From: Epinephelus fuscoguttatus | Taxonomy: Eukaryota > Chordata > Actinopteri > Perciformes > Serranidae | Assembly: GCF_011397635.1 (NCBI RefSeq) | Contig: NC_064763.1 | Location: 26,611,437 to 26,675,436, forward strand | DNA length: 64,000 nucleotides | Direction: 5' to 3' | Part shown: positions 1 through 20,119 of the stretch, piece by piece | How the letters are laid out: each line of letters starts with the position of its first letter | How positions within the stretch are numbered: position 1 is the first letter of the stretch | Notes under the pieces: model-generated | What the model was told of the DNA's origin: nothing | Database searches by the model: none | The model's input: only the letters and a program-made list of their open reading frames with translations | Made by a program: the position numbers and the translations under genes

Positions 1-2
1 TA

Positions 3-6951
<6,949 letters not shown>

Positions 6952-9946
6952 GTCTGCACTGGGAGACCCCGAGTGACACGCTCTGCAGTGAAAGCACACC
7001 GCGGTCGAATCTGGACCGGGCCCACCCCGCCCAGACCAGACTCATTCCACCTTCTGGACTCATTCCATCAACCCCTCATCTAACTAACTCAGTGCAAAGC
7101 TAGAACAGCCCACTGCAATACCGGATGGATTTGGTTATGTACACGTTACCCCCTCCTTCTCAGCCAAAGGAGTGAAACATCTGATAGCATGCTGAACTGA
7201 TGCACGTCAGATCATTTAAATGATTTCAGCCAACCTGTTTATTCCAAAGTCAGCTTTCATCCCGTTGATAGACTCATTCTTAACTTTGTTTTCTGACAAA
7301 GGCACTCGGTGTCTCTATGGACAGCCTTTGGGTTGTACTGTAACAGTAGTGACAGGCCAGAAAGGCCAGTGCAATTATAAGGGATATTTTGCTTGAGGAT
7401 TGATTATTTTTCTATACTGGAGAATAGAGAATTGCCTCTGACTTTCTCTCACTTGATATCTGCAGCAGCAGTTGTTGTTTTTTTTTTGTTTGTTTTTTGC
7501 ATAACCAATCAAAAAAAAAAAAAAAAAAAGATCCTACAGTACGTTGCTGTATGTGCAGGGGAATGATTTGCGGAAACCATGAAAAGCCTTGTTTTATTTC
7601 TCCCCATTTTACCATCCTTACCGGACCTACAGTTACGTGTCAAACTATATTCAAAAAGTACATATTGACCAATTTTACGAGCCTCCGCTGCTTCTTCTTT
7701 TTCCCTGCACATTATACATATTCAAGTAAAACAAAACCACACCCCACCAAAACGTCATCTTTGTCCTCTGGCCTGTTTCCCTCAGAGGTGCCTGACTACA
7801 TCAACACTCAACAGTTCTGTCTCGGAGCAAGTTTCAGGGAAAAAACAAACTCCCTTCCATCCCAGCCAACATGTGGTGCTTTAACCGCTAGTTTACAGTC
7901 TATTTAGGCCTGGACTCCTGAATCTGACTAGCAACACGGAGATGTGGGATGACTTCAGACAGAGCTGGCGGCCATGGATCAGGATCAAGTGGAGGGCGAT
8001 TCCAATCTGTGAAAATTGTGTTGATCACAAACCTACAAACTGAGAGTGTTAGAGATTTAATGCCTTTTTTTTTTTTTTTTGGTGAGTGGAATGTCCTTTT
8101 TTTATTTGACTTGAAGAATCTCAAGTTCTTCGGTGTGTAAGGTGCACCAGGTTTTTCTTTGGATGACCGATCAACGATGCCCTCTCTGATCAGATCCACT
8201 CAGCTCATGACTTTCTCAATAGAAGGGACCCAGGCTGCTTTGTGTGGGGAGCTGTGTTTTCTTTGCCTGCAGTATGGCCCCTCCCGTTACTATACTACTG
8301 CTTCTGCATCTCCTGCTACTACTAATATACCCACTACTACTGCTGTTCCTACAACAGTCGAATCCAGCGTTTTAGTTGGAAACAAAGTTGAATAAATACT
8401 GAAAGCAAAGGTGGAATATTTATTTGATTAATATTGTCTTACAGATATCTTTAACGGGGTTTGTCAGTATGGTGTGATGATGTATCAAATTGGAAATCTG
8501 CCTTCTAACTGCACCCCCACCCCTCCCTCAATTTGTTTGGTGTCATCACATTTGTATCATCTCACCAATGTCTTTTTTTTTTTTTAAGTGAGTAATATAA
8601 CTGGAAGTATTCCTGAGAAGTCACTTTAAGTTGGTTTCTTTCCCACTCCTGCACTCTCTCGTTTTTTTTCCACCACTGTGAAAATTAAAAACACTGATTG
8701 AGGGTTCAAGTAGATCACGTTCAAAAGAAGCTGGCATTCCGACCAAATTCAGCCCCGTACATGTTTCTGCAAGCCGAGTGGCTTTGTAACCACGTGCTGT
8801 CTGCGATGGTTGAATGATTCTGAAATAACCTTGTGCTACAGCGTTAGTCGTTGTGACTGGAGACTGCCTCGTATGCTAGTTTTCTCACCAAATTATTGCC
8901 GTGTTCCCCTTTAGGAAACTTGAAAGGAGGCCAGCGTTCTCAGGGTCTATAATGGGAAAGAAATTGACTTCTTCTTCTGCGGGAAGACTTTTTGTTGAAA
9001 AGGAAGAAACATGAAAAGGGGATACAAGAGTTAGTGTCACGGTGACGAGACATTTAGGGTCACACTGACGTTGCAAACGACGCCAGGGTTTTACAGCGTT
9101 CTGCTCTCTCTGGGTTAAACATGTTCTGCACACTGCATGCTGTTAAAGCCACATATTTGTGAAATCACTTTGTCTCTGCAGCGCTGTTTATTTTGTCCCC
9201 GTACAGCATCTGAGCAGTTTGAAGCTTTTTTTTTTTTTTTTTTCCTTTTTTAAAAATCTTTTGAGCAGCCCTGATGTTTCTGTCAGTCTTGGCTGCGAAG
9301 AAGCTGCGACAGGTGCAAAATGCGTCAGTATCCCTCTCAAAACACGTTGGTAACTCCCTCGACTCAGGAAAAACAGAGACTTTCTGATCAGTGCTGTTTT
9401 CTGTTTTTCTTTTCTCCTCATTCTTCTTGTATCCAAAGCAACAGGGAGTAATGTTTGTTTGTTTTTCTAGTTTTTCTTTGCTGGGAGTGTGGAAAGCACA
9501 AGTTAACGGACAGACCTGGGTGTCAATAAAAAAGGGATTTCTTAATCTCTGAAATTATGTACAGCATGTTTCGTATATAAATATATATTTAAAATATAAA
9601 TCTATTTTATTATTATTGGATTTTGGGTTCTTTTACATTTAAGACACTATGTTGAGGTTTAGGGGAGGGACTCTTGTGTTTACCTATCAGAGGGGAGAGC
9701 TGAGTGAAGAGAGGCACTCTTCACGTTGAAATGTGCAGTTTGGGAAGAATCAATTAAAACTTCTTTTGCACAAGATGTATCATACACCATCCCACTTTGT
9801 TATTGTTTTATTATTTTAGTTATTTTGGGAGGGGGGTCTTTTATTTAAGAACTTTAAGTCAATGTTCAATGTTCTGTACAGTTTTTTATGTGATTTTTTT
9901 TTTTTTCTCCTCCTATTTAAATTAAAGGTTTTTGTGTCATCGTTTG
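6952..9946 (+). other. Probable pcnx3 3' UTR and downstream sequence
   Basis: There is no coding frame with recognisable similarity here. The stretch is T-rich with several long T tracts (about 7471, 8061, 8573, 9225 and 9893). Candidate polyadenylation signals are AATAAA at 8391-8396, AATAAA at 9525-9530 and ATTAAA at 9921-9926. The last is followed by a TGTGAGTGTTTTC stretch of the usual downstream-element type. Which of them is used cannot be read from DNA. Short frames within it have no domain and run across T or A tracts. Confidence 0.5.
9921..9926 (+). other. Candidate polyadenylation signal (ATTAAA) for pcnx3
   Basis: ATTAAA followed within about 35 bases by a GT/T-rich stretch, with no later AATAAA before the minisatellite. 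It would give a 3' UTR of about 3 kb, long but not rare in fish. Two earlier AATAAA sites (8391, 9525) are alternatives. Confidence 0.4.
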
Positions 9947-10600
9947 CAAATCAACTGCTGTGAGTGTTTTCTTTCCCTTGTTTTATCTGATTATTATTGA
10001 GACTTGCATGGCTGGCATGAATTTGCACTTATTTTGAAATGATAAAAATTGCGATGTTAAACACTGCAGTTGTGCTGCAGTGTTGTATGCTCAAGACAGG
10101 AAGAAAAATCTGGTTAAAAGCCATGAAGTAGTTTAGCAAGCAATTAACCTTTCTTACCTCTGAGTTAACAGTAATTAGGCTGCCACTGATGTAGACATGC
10201 AAGCATTGAAATGCTTCCAGGGTGTCCGCAGGGTCTTAAAGTATGCAAATTTGATAACTCATGGAGTGAAAATTTAGGGCCTTAAAAAGTATTAAAGCTG
10301 TAAATGCCATTGTCTGAGGTAGTACATGTTGTAGCCTGTTTATAATATGTACAGTATATACATTTGTCCACACAGTCCAGCAATTAATCATTGTTGAAGC
10401 ATGAAGTGGGATTCTGCTAAATTCTGAAAAGGAGAACTATTTAACCGCTGATTGACCTGCTAACTGACTGGTCCTTAACACCATGCTGCTGAAGTACTTA
10501 GATAATGGGAAAATGCATATGAGTTGTTCTACTGTGTCACAATAGCTGTTTTATTCAAATGATGAAGTGAACAAAATATTTTTGGGTCCTTTATGTGGCA
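9947..10600. other. Gene-free stretch with a hAT-like repeat scrap
   Basis: I see no gene. Around 10218-10330 the text GGTGTCCGCAGGGTCTTAA, followed by repeated cttaaaaagtattaaa-type words, resembles the end of a common fish hAT-type repeat. The match is from memory and short. The rest is AT-rich. Confidence 0.3.
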
Positions 10601-13440
10601 TCCTGTACTGTGACTTTTTCCATGACTTATTTTATGTCATTTTCATGGCATATTAAACTATAACGTATTTGATCATATTTTGGATGCCATACTATACTAT
10701 GACATTTTTATTATATTTTCAATGCCATACTATAATCTTATATTTTTATAATATTTTCATATTTTGGATTTGATTTTTTGGTTTTTGGATGCCGTTTTCA
10801 TGATTTTTTGAATGTCATACTATACAATGATGTTTTTATCATATTTTGGAGGCCATACTATACTATGACGTTTTAATCATATTTTGGAGGCCTTACTATA
10901 CTATGACGTTTTTATCATATTTTGGAGGCCATGCTATACTGTGACGTTTTTATCATATTTTTCGAGGCCATACTATACTATGACGTTTTTATCATATTTT
11001 GGAGGTCATACTATACTATGACATTTTATCATATTTTGGAGGTCATACTATACTATGACGTTTTTATCATATTTTGGAGGCCATACTATACTATGACATT
11101 TTTTCATATTTTGGTGACCATACTATACTATGACATTTTTATCATATTTTGGAGGCCATACTATACTATGACATTTTTTCATATTTTGGAGGCCATACTA
11201 TACTATGACATTTTATCATATTTTGGAGGTCATACTATACTATGACGTTTTTATCATATTTTGGAGGCCATGCTATACTATGACATTTTTATCATATTTT
11301 GGAGGTCATGCTATACTATGACGTTTTTATCATATTTTGGAGGCCATACTATACTATGACATTTTTTCATATTTTGGAGGCCATGCTATACCGTGACGTT
11401 TTAATCATATTTTGGTGACCATACTATACTATGACATTTTTTCATATTTTGGTGACCATACTATACTATGACATTTTTATCATATTTTGGAGGCCTTACT
11501 ATACTATGACATTTTTATCATATTTTGGAGGCCATACTATACTATGACATTTTTTCATATTTTGGAGGCCATACTATACTATGACATTTTTATCATATTT
11601 TGGAGGTCATACTATACTATGACGTTTTAATCATATTTTGGAGGCCATACTATACTATGACATTTTTTCATATTTTGGTGACCATACTATACTATGACAT
11701 TTTTATCATATTTTGGAGGTCATACTATACTATGACATTTTTATCATATTTTGGAGGCCATACTATACTATGACATTTTTATCATATTTTGGAGGCCATA
11801 CTATACTATGACATTTTTTCATATTTTGGTGACCATACTATACTATGACATTTTTATCATATTTTGGAGGTCATACTATACTATGACGTTTTAATCATAT
11901 TTTGGAGGCCTTACTATACTATGACATTTTCATCATATTTTGGAGGCCATACTATACTATGACGTTTTAATCATATTTTGGAGGCCTTACTATACTATGA
12001 CATTTTCATCATATTTTGGAGGTCATACTATACTATGACGTTTTAATCATATTTTGGAGGCCTTACTATACTATGACATTTTCATCATATTTTGGAGGCC
12101 ATACTATACTATGACATTTTTTCATATTTTGGAGGCCATGCTATACTGTGACGTTTTAATCATATTTTGGAGGCCTTACTATACTATGACGTTTTTATCA
12201 TATTTTGGAGGCCATACTATACTATGACATTTTTATCATATTTTGGAGGCCATGCTATACTATGACATTTTTATCATATTTTGGAGGTCATGCTATACTA
12301 TGACGTTTTTATCATATTTTGGAGGCCATACTATACTATGACATTTTTTCATATTTTGGAGGCCATGCTATACCGTGACGTTTTAATCATATTTTGGTGA
12401 CCATACTATACTATGACATTTTTTCATATTTTGGTGACCATACTATACTATGACATTTTTATCATATTTTGGAGGCCATGCTATACTATGACATTTTTAT
12501 CATATTTTGGAGGTCATACTATACTATGACATTTTTTCATATTTTGGAGGCCATACTATACTATGACATTTTTTCATATTTTGGTGACCATACTATACTA
12601 TGACATTTTTATCATATTTTGGAGGTCATACTATACTATGACGTTTTAATCATATTTTGGAGGCCTTACTATACTATGACATTTTCATCATATTTTGGAG
12701 GCCATACTATACTATGACAATAAATGCAATTTTGGAGGCCATGCTATACTGTGACGTTTTAATCATATTTTGGAGGCCTTACTATACTATGACGTTTTTA
12801 TCATATTTTGGAGGCCATACTATACTATGACATTTTTATCATATTTTGGAGGTCATACTATACTATGACGTTTTTATCATATTTTGGAGGCCATACTATA
12901 CTATGACGTTTTTATCATATTTTGGAGGCCATACTATACTATGACATTTTTATCATATTTTGGATGCCATACTATACTATGACATTTTTATCATATTTTG
13001 GAGGCCTTACTATACTATGACGTTTTTATCATATTTTGGAGGCCATACTATACTATGACATTTTTATCATATTTTGGAGGCCATGCTATACTATGACATT
13101 TTTATCATATTTTGGATGCCATACTATACTGTGACGTTTTTATCATATTTTGGAGGCCATACTATACTATGACATTTTTTCATATTTTGGAGGCCATGCT
13201 ATACCGTGACGTTTTAATCATATTTTGGTGACCATACTATACTATGACGTTTTTATCATATTTTGGAGGCCATACTATACTATGACGTTTTTATCATATT
13301 TTGGAGGCCTTACTATACTATGACGTTTTTATCATATTTTGGAGGTCATACTATACTGTGACATTTTTATCATATTTTGGATGCCATACTATACTGTGCC
13401 GTTTTTATGTTCTTTTAAATACCATACTATCCTATGACAT
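10600..13440. repeat. 37/38-bp AT-rich minisatellite, roughly 70 tandem copies
   Basis: The core unit opens CATACTATACTATGACATTT and continues TTATCATATTTTGGAGGC (38 bp). A 37-bp form lacks one base in the T/A stretch. Units vary at a few fixed positions: GACATT or GACGTT, TTTATC or TTAATC or TTTTTC, and GAGGCC, GAGGTC, GTGACC or GATGCC at the end. Copies are nearly perfect from about 10815 to 13400 and degrade at both edges. One aberrant unit lies at 12713-12735. Long frames here are repeat artefacts. There are no unique spacers between units, so this is not CRISPR-like. Confidence 0.95.
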
Positions 13441-14308
13441 TTTTGCATAGCATGTAATACTGTGGCCTAAATTTTTTTTCGAAAGGCATTAAATTTAAAT
13501 TTGGGATTTCAGTATATATCTTTGATCCAGGAAACATCAATAAAGCAATGGCAGAAAGGCATAAAATGTTTAGTCTCACTTCTACAGATTTGTACTTTGT
13601 GCTGTTTTCTCTGGGTTGGCAGAAGGTTGTCTTCTGTCTCACAGTGAAAACAGACATGAGAGGCTTCTTCATTCTGTTCCTTCTTGACCTTAAGCTCTTT
13701 CTCCACAGCACGTCAGACTGATTCTGTGGGTCAGCAGCCTTATGCTTCACCTCACCAGCCTCAAGCTCCTTCCTGGTCTACTGTGTAGTTTTCTCTTCAG
13801 GCTGTACATCTGCAACAGCATTTATGGCTGTGCAGTTCTTGTGATCAAGATCCAGTACTAATTAATGTGCTGTCACAAGAGTGTGCTTATCCAGATAGGT
13901 ATTTTATTTCAGATTTGAGATGTGAATACAACTATAGTAAACCACATTGTCCACTGGTTTGGACTGTTTGTGCTTCTTCAAATATAAAGATTATGTCTGA
14001 TTTCTGACCAAAATGGACAGAGTATACATTGGAGATATTTTTCAGTTTTAAGATCAGATGAATTCAAAGTTGAAGTTAAGGTGCATGTATTAGGGTTTGA
14101 TGTAAGGGTTTTTGTACTGATGTCTGATAAGGGCAGGATAATAAAAGTACACATGGAAGCTTGTGTTTCGGTGCATTTCTGGATAAATGATTGAAGCCAG
14201 GGAATCCCGAGTGGCCTGTTTTTATCATGAAAGTTTAATGGTCTCGCAATTCTGAGGAGGCAGCTTGAAAGTATAAATAAAACACCACACCTTTTTGAAA
14301 CTTGGGCA
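13441..14308. other. Gene-free stretch with a frameshifted coding-like fragment on the minus strand
   Basis: Minus-strand sequence at 13509-13770 holds two overlapping frames that look like one protein broken by a frameshift. One reads KHKAADPQNQSDVLWRK. The other continues ELKVKKEQNEEASHVCFHC, with a C-x-x-C-like pair and a later H/C-rich segment. I do not recognise the source. It may be a transposon or gene relic. The rest is unremarkable AT-rich sequence. Confidence 0.35.
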
Positions 14309-14314
14309 TTTATT
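14309..14314 (-). other. Polyadenylation signal of the VSIG2-like gene
   Basis: AATAAA on the minus strand, about 170 bases after the TGA stop at 14482-14484, giving a compact 3' UTR. Confidence 0.5.
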
Positions 14315-14481
14315 TCAAAATGTGTGATGCTGTACAGTAGGTAGAGTAGTATGCAGGGAGCACTGGCTACACCATAAAAAAATCTGTTATCTAATTAAAA
14401 CAAAGAGTCTTGGAGGTCTTTGTTTGAGACCCAAGTAGGAGCCTTTCTGTTTTTTTTAAAATTCCTGTAGATGTTGAGAAA

Positions 14482-15605
14482 TCAAACAAACGAGCGCTTC
14501 ATCAGAGACGGAGTATAGCGTATCTCATTGTAACACTCATCCTCATCATCTTCTTTCCCCTCCCTCCACCTCCCATCCTGTCCTGTGCGATGGAGCCACA
14601 GCACGAGGACCAGCAGCGCCAGCAGCACCAAGCTCATGGACAAGGTGAGCAGCACACCCTGCAGTATGCCTGAGGAACTGTCTGGGGCTGCAGAGGAAGA
14701 CAAAACAGTCGTCATAAAATGAAGATCAATCATGTAGTTGCAGTGAAAAACAAACAAGAGGACTGCAGGTCAACAAAGAGGCACTTGCTGGAGTAGATGG
14801 ACAGGTTGACGTAGCAGTTTTCTGTTCCCAGGAGGTTAGTGGCAGAGCAGCGATACAGGCCGGACGTCTGAGATGATACATTGACAATCTGGACAAAGCC
14901 TGACAGATCTCCTGAGAGAAAGAGGACACAGTCACATTAATCAGATGCTTTAAGGAGCAGTCCAACAATTTTATGCATGAAGTTCAGTTTATTCAGAACT
15001 TAGCCTGTATCATGTCTTCTGTGGTCCTGGCGAAGCTTTGTGAAGTTTAATAAAATAACCCTGATGATGTCATAGTGCTGTCACTGATGTTATCTTGGCT
15101 TGGGCTTGAGATTTTAACTATTTTTTAAGCCTGTTTTACAAATTGGAGATGTCGGGTTTTATAGATGTGGGCATTTAAGATATGTAGGCAGGGGATCAAA
15201 TAAAATACTGTCCAGTTGCATTATGGGAAATGTAGGATCAGTTTTCTTTTGAGTTAATCCATTCAAGGGACTAAAGAATTCCAGGGTATCTCAGCTTCTG
15301 CTGCTGCAATTTTAACCATTCTTCTTAAAATAGAGTCTCTTGTGAGTCCCTTAATTTTAAAGAAGTAGTACAAACCTAAATTGCTGGAATGCCCCTTTAA
15401 CCGTCTTTTGGACACTGCCACTATGGAATACTTACATTCCCAATATCCTCCTTGAATTTTTCCTTGAGTAGTTCTGTGTTTTATTGTCTTAAGTGATTAA
15501 GTCCTAGCGTGGTGAACACTTCTCTTCAGTAGCCTTCAAAAAATAACGACCTCCATGCAAGATGACTATGATTCTGTGAAAGGGTCCGTTGAGTGCAATA
15601 ATGTG

Positions 15606-15641
<36 letters not shown>

Positions 15642-18600
15642 GCACTGACCCTCCATGTTGATGGGAAGTGCAATTTCCTCTGGATTCAGTTTATCCCAGC
15701 GGATCTCTGGAGTGGGGACGCCCTCCACCACCGAGCAGGACAGCGTGACACTTCCTCCTATATCGATATCTCCATCCCACTGACACACAGGCAGCGAAGG
15801 TGGTTCTGCAAAAATAATCAGTGAATGAGTTTGTAAAAGGATCTAACGCAGTTTACAAATAGATGCTAACATTTTGGTGTAAGGCCGACTTGCACATCAG
15901 ACCAGAACTAAAAATTCAGCTCATAGTTTTTCCCATTAAAATGATGTTATGTCTTCAAAACTAGTCGTATTTCTCTACAAGTAGTTTTGAATTATGTGAG
16001 TAAGTCAGTTACATCTGGAAGGGAAGTTAATTGGAAAGATGGGATGTAAAGGTTAGCAGTGTATTTCATCCATGATGTAATGTTAGTTATGAGCTGTAGG
16101 GAAGGTTTTATGTACTGCTACTCAGGTAAGGATTACCAACAGGCCTGTAAATGTATATATTGGGAGACTCTCCGTGTTATTGGCCAATATTAAATTTAAA
16201 AAACAATGTCACATCTATCCATTATAATTTCAGTATTCAGCGAGTTTTGGAATTGGTATTTTTGTGAAATATTATTTGAGAGTGTGTCACTAAACTGTAA
16301 AATTAACAGAATAATACTAACAAAGTATTAACAAGACTAAGAGTCTACAGCGACTCTCTGAGGCTAACATCATGCTAACACTCACAATGGAAACATTAAC
16401 ATGGTGATGTTTAGCAGGTTTAATGCCTGCCATGTTCACAATTTTAGTGTAGAAAGTTAACATGCTAACATTTGCTAATTAGCACTAAAGTAAAGCTTAA
16501 ACCAAAGCATTCGACCTGATGATGCACAGTTGTTGAAGAATTTTGCTCAAAAACACAAATCTTAACCTCATGGTGACACTAGAGGAAAAGTCAGAGGATC
16601 AAAAAAGTCAAAAATCATCAGAATACATCCTCTGAATGAATGTCTGCAAAAAAATTGTGGCAATCCATCCAATAGTTGTTGAAGAATTTTGTACCAAAGT
16701 TTTGAAACATTTTTACTATAATTAAGTCACACTGCTAGCATGGCTAAAACTAGGGGTGGGGGAGAAAAAACATACAGCATAGTACTGCAATACACAGAGG
16801 CCAAGGGTATAAATTACACATTTTTGCAAATACACATTTTAATTCAACTTTTGGTAATAGAATAATAAAATCAGTTGCTTTTTTGGCCCACTAGATGGTG
16901 CTGATGTTTTTTTTACTGGTGAGGTCAGCTGAGGTCTCAGTCAGCGACATTTGGCATTTGGCAAGTTCATTAAAACAGAGATGGAGGCACTGGAGAAAGA
17001 AATCAGAAATGTGCCCTCGGTGTTTACATTAAAAGTCTGGACTTATTTTGCATTTTTAACACGTAAGGAAATGAGGACTTGGATATGACACATGAGATTT
17101 GCAAGCAGTGTCATATGAGAATAAAATACAGGGAATACTATGAACATGAGGGCTCAAGTTAATTAATTAGGGCTGAAGTTGAGGAATTTCTGAGTACAGC
17201 AGGAAGGGTGGCATTAACTTCTGTCACCTGAAATTTAAAGTCAGTGGATTCAAACGTGACTATAGCAGCACATTAACTGGCGACTTCTGTTCTCCAAACT
17301 AGAGCACTACATGAAAGTCGCACTGGAACAACCATTGCAGACCTCCTACAAAATGCAGCACAAGAATAGAGGCTTCCTTTCAGTTAGCAGGATACCTCAC
17401 GCTCTTAATCAGACCAAGCAGAGGGCATTAAATCTGCCAAAAGTTTGTCAGGTGTATGCAACATTTCTGACAGGTTTTATGATAGTGTTGGTCAGTCTGT
17501 CTGCTTTGCATCACATTTCATTGCAATAAAAAATGATTGAAGTCAGATAAACAGACTGAGAACTTTATCTTATGAGGTAAAACGGATGTTAAGAAAAGTT
17601 TTCCTCTGGGGAAATAATTTGCAGTTGGAAAAAAAGGTAATAAATTGCAATATATCACAATATAATTTATCGCAATACTCAGCATACAGCAATATATCGC
17701 AATGATATTGTGTTGTGACACAAGTATCATGATCATAACGTATCATGGGTCCTCTGGTGATTCCAACCCCGACTTTAACCTGCTTGATTATCTCAACCTG
17801 TTTGGCCTCAATTTGTTCTATAAAAATGCACACCAATAATGTCTGACACAGAAACATGAGTATCAGACTACAAAAAATATATTGATGCATCCCTAATTCA
17901 CAGTATATTAAATGGTGATTGCTGCACATGTGCCACTTAACTGGCTTACTCTAACAGAGCTGGACATATACATATGTGACTAACCCAGAACACTGAGCTC
18001 CAGCTCTCCTATGCCGGGGTCTGCCGTCTCTGGTGGGTTATTGACCATGCAGCGGTAAGTGCCAGCATCTGATACACGTGTGTCATTCAGGACAATATCT
18101 GCACTCCAGGGAATACCTGCAGATGGTTAACATGAACAAATTGCTTTAATCCCAACTTCAATTTCTCAGTTAGAAAATAAATGACAAAAATACAGTTGTT
18201 TTTAAGAACTGTCCTCGAGAAGCAAATTAAAAATCATTTCACTGGTCTTACCTGTAAAACCCACTCTACCGATGAGGGAAGGGTCTTCAATCACCTGTCC
18301 ATGATCGTACGTTATCACCTGCAAGAGAGAGCAGCCATTAATAAGTAGTTTGAGGCCATAAAAATATGGATATGCTTCAGATGCTATTACTTTTATCAGC
18401 ACCTGTGATGATGTGTAAGTGGTAGAAGCGATTTTTAAAAATATATAAAGACCAAACTCTCCTTATTTCCATCGCAGCAGGTTTAATTTTTCAGAGCAGT
18501 GTGTTTGACCAGCTGAAATATCTAATTGATTTGTAAGGTTGCTGCTGGGTGACAAAGTCTGTCAGAGGTCTGTGTGTGCTGGTGTTTGGATTCAGACCTG

Positions 18601-20064
18601 TATTGGTGTTTCTGGACTGGAGGAGGGAGCCAGAGTCCAGATAACGTTGAGTCTGGAGAGAGGGCTGGAGGTGAAGAAGGAGCAGGGCAGGATGACAACA
18701 TCCCCTCGAACCACCTCGAGAGTGGATTCCCTCATGGTTACTCTGAGTGCAACTGTGACGATTAACATGGTGGGAAAGGACAAACAAAAATGAGACAAGT
18801 CGTATCAGTCACATGATACAAGAGACATTTCATTTAGAATTGGAATTTTATTTCAGTCTGCAAATAGAAATAAGAACATCATGTATTAATCTACAAATTC
18901 TTTAACAAACTTTTAACATAAAGTCACCTCTCAAAGCATTTTGACTTTCTCTCTTTTGAAACAACTTTTGGAAACTTTCATGTAATAATTTTTTTTTTTT
19001 TTTGCTCCATGCATAATTTAAGATGTTTTAAAGCTGACTAAATCTTCAAATTTAAGAGTCTTTAGTTTAATAAATAATGATTTGTTGGTTCTCTGTATGA
19101 GGTTTTGCTCACAATTCTTATGGCTGTCTTTTGAAATATGAAATTTGTATTTTATTATATGTATTTCCCCACACTTCATCACAATAAGTATTGTATGGCA
19201 GAATAAACGAAGAGTATAAGATGTACAATGAGGCTTGATTTAGAGGATCTTTAACTTTATATAATATTGCAGTTGACTTTGAAATTTTGGCTTTGACATC
19301 ATTTATGTACAGCTTCCAGTGTAGTTTATTATCTATTACAACGCATAGAAATTTCATTTCTGATCAATTTCAACTTTATTTATCACAGGTTTGCTGTTTG
19401 AGTTGGCTACACAATTACCAAAAACTATAAATTTGGTTTTACTTAAGTTCAGTGTATTAGAATTAGTTTTAAATTCTTATTATAAAATAATGTTGTGTCA
19501 TCTGCAAATAATATAACTTAATACTTTGGAAACCCCACATATATTATTAATACACAAAACAAACAACAGTGGCCCCAAGAATGAGCCTTGGGGAACACCG
19601 CAGGTGATCTTTAATAGGTGAGAATTTATGTGTACATATGAAACCTGTTCTCCACGCAACTGCTTAATCAAGAAAGTACTACCCGTCTAATTCCATATTT
19701 TTGTAGTTTCTCTACTGATAAATTATGGTCGCTGTATCAAATGCTTTTTTTAAGATCCAAGAATACACCCACTGCATATTCTTTATTTTCTATTGCTGCT
19801 GCTATTCCCTCCAAACACTCCATAAGTGCAAAAGCAGTTGTTTAATTGCCTCTAAAACCAAATTGCAGTTCATGCAGCATCTTGTGTTTAGTGATAAAAC
19901 CAAGTCTTTAAGGAGTTATGTCTTAATTCCTATCATATTTTATTCTGTTTTTCACTCTCTAGTTTCCCTGTTGACATGCAGACTGCCCTGCTCCTTCCCT
20001 CTTCTCCTTCATTACTGAAATAATGAACCCCACCCCACCCCTCCTCCTCTCCATCATCCCCAGG

Positions 20065-20119
<55 letters not shown>

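Noticed and set aside
10922-11245. Long open frame with repeated YYTMTF/ILYYDVF wording
   Set aside because: It is the minisatellite read in one frame; the unit length drives the periodic protein and there is no start context, domain or splice structure.
10600-13440. CRISPR-like regular repeats
   Set aside because: Units are contiguous with no unique spacers and the genome is a vertebrate.
18539-18793. Plus-strand frame opposite the first Ig exon
   Set aside because: It is antisense to the VSIG2-like exon 18752-18598, which fits splice sites and the Ig fold.
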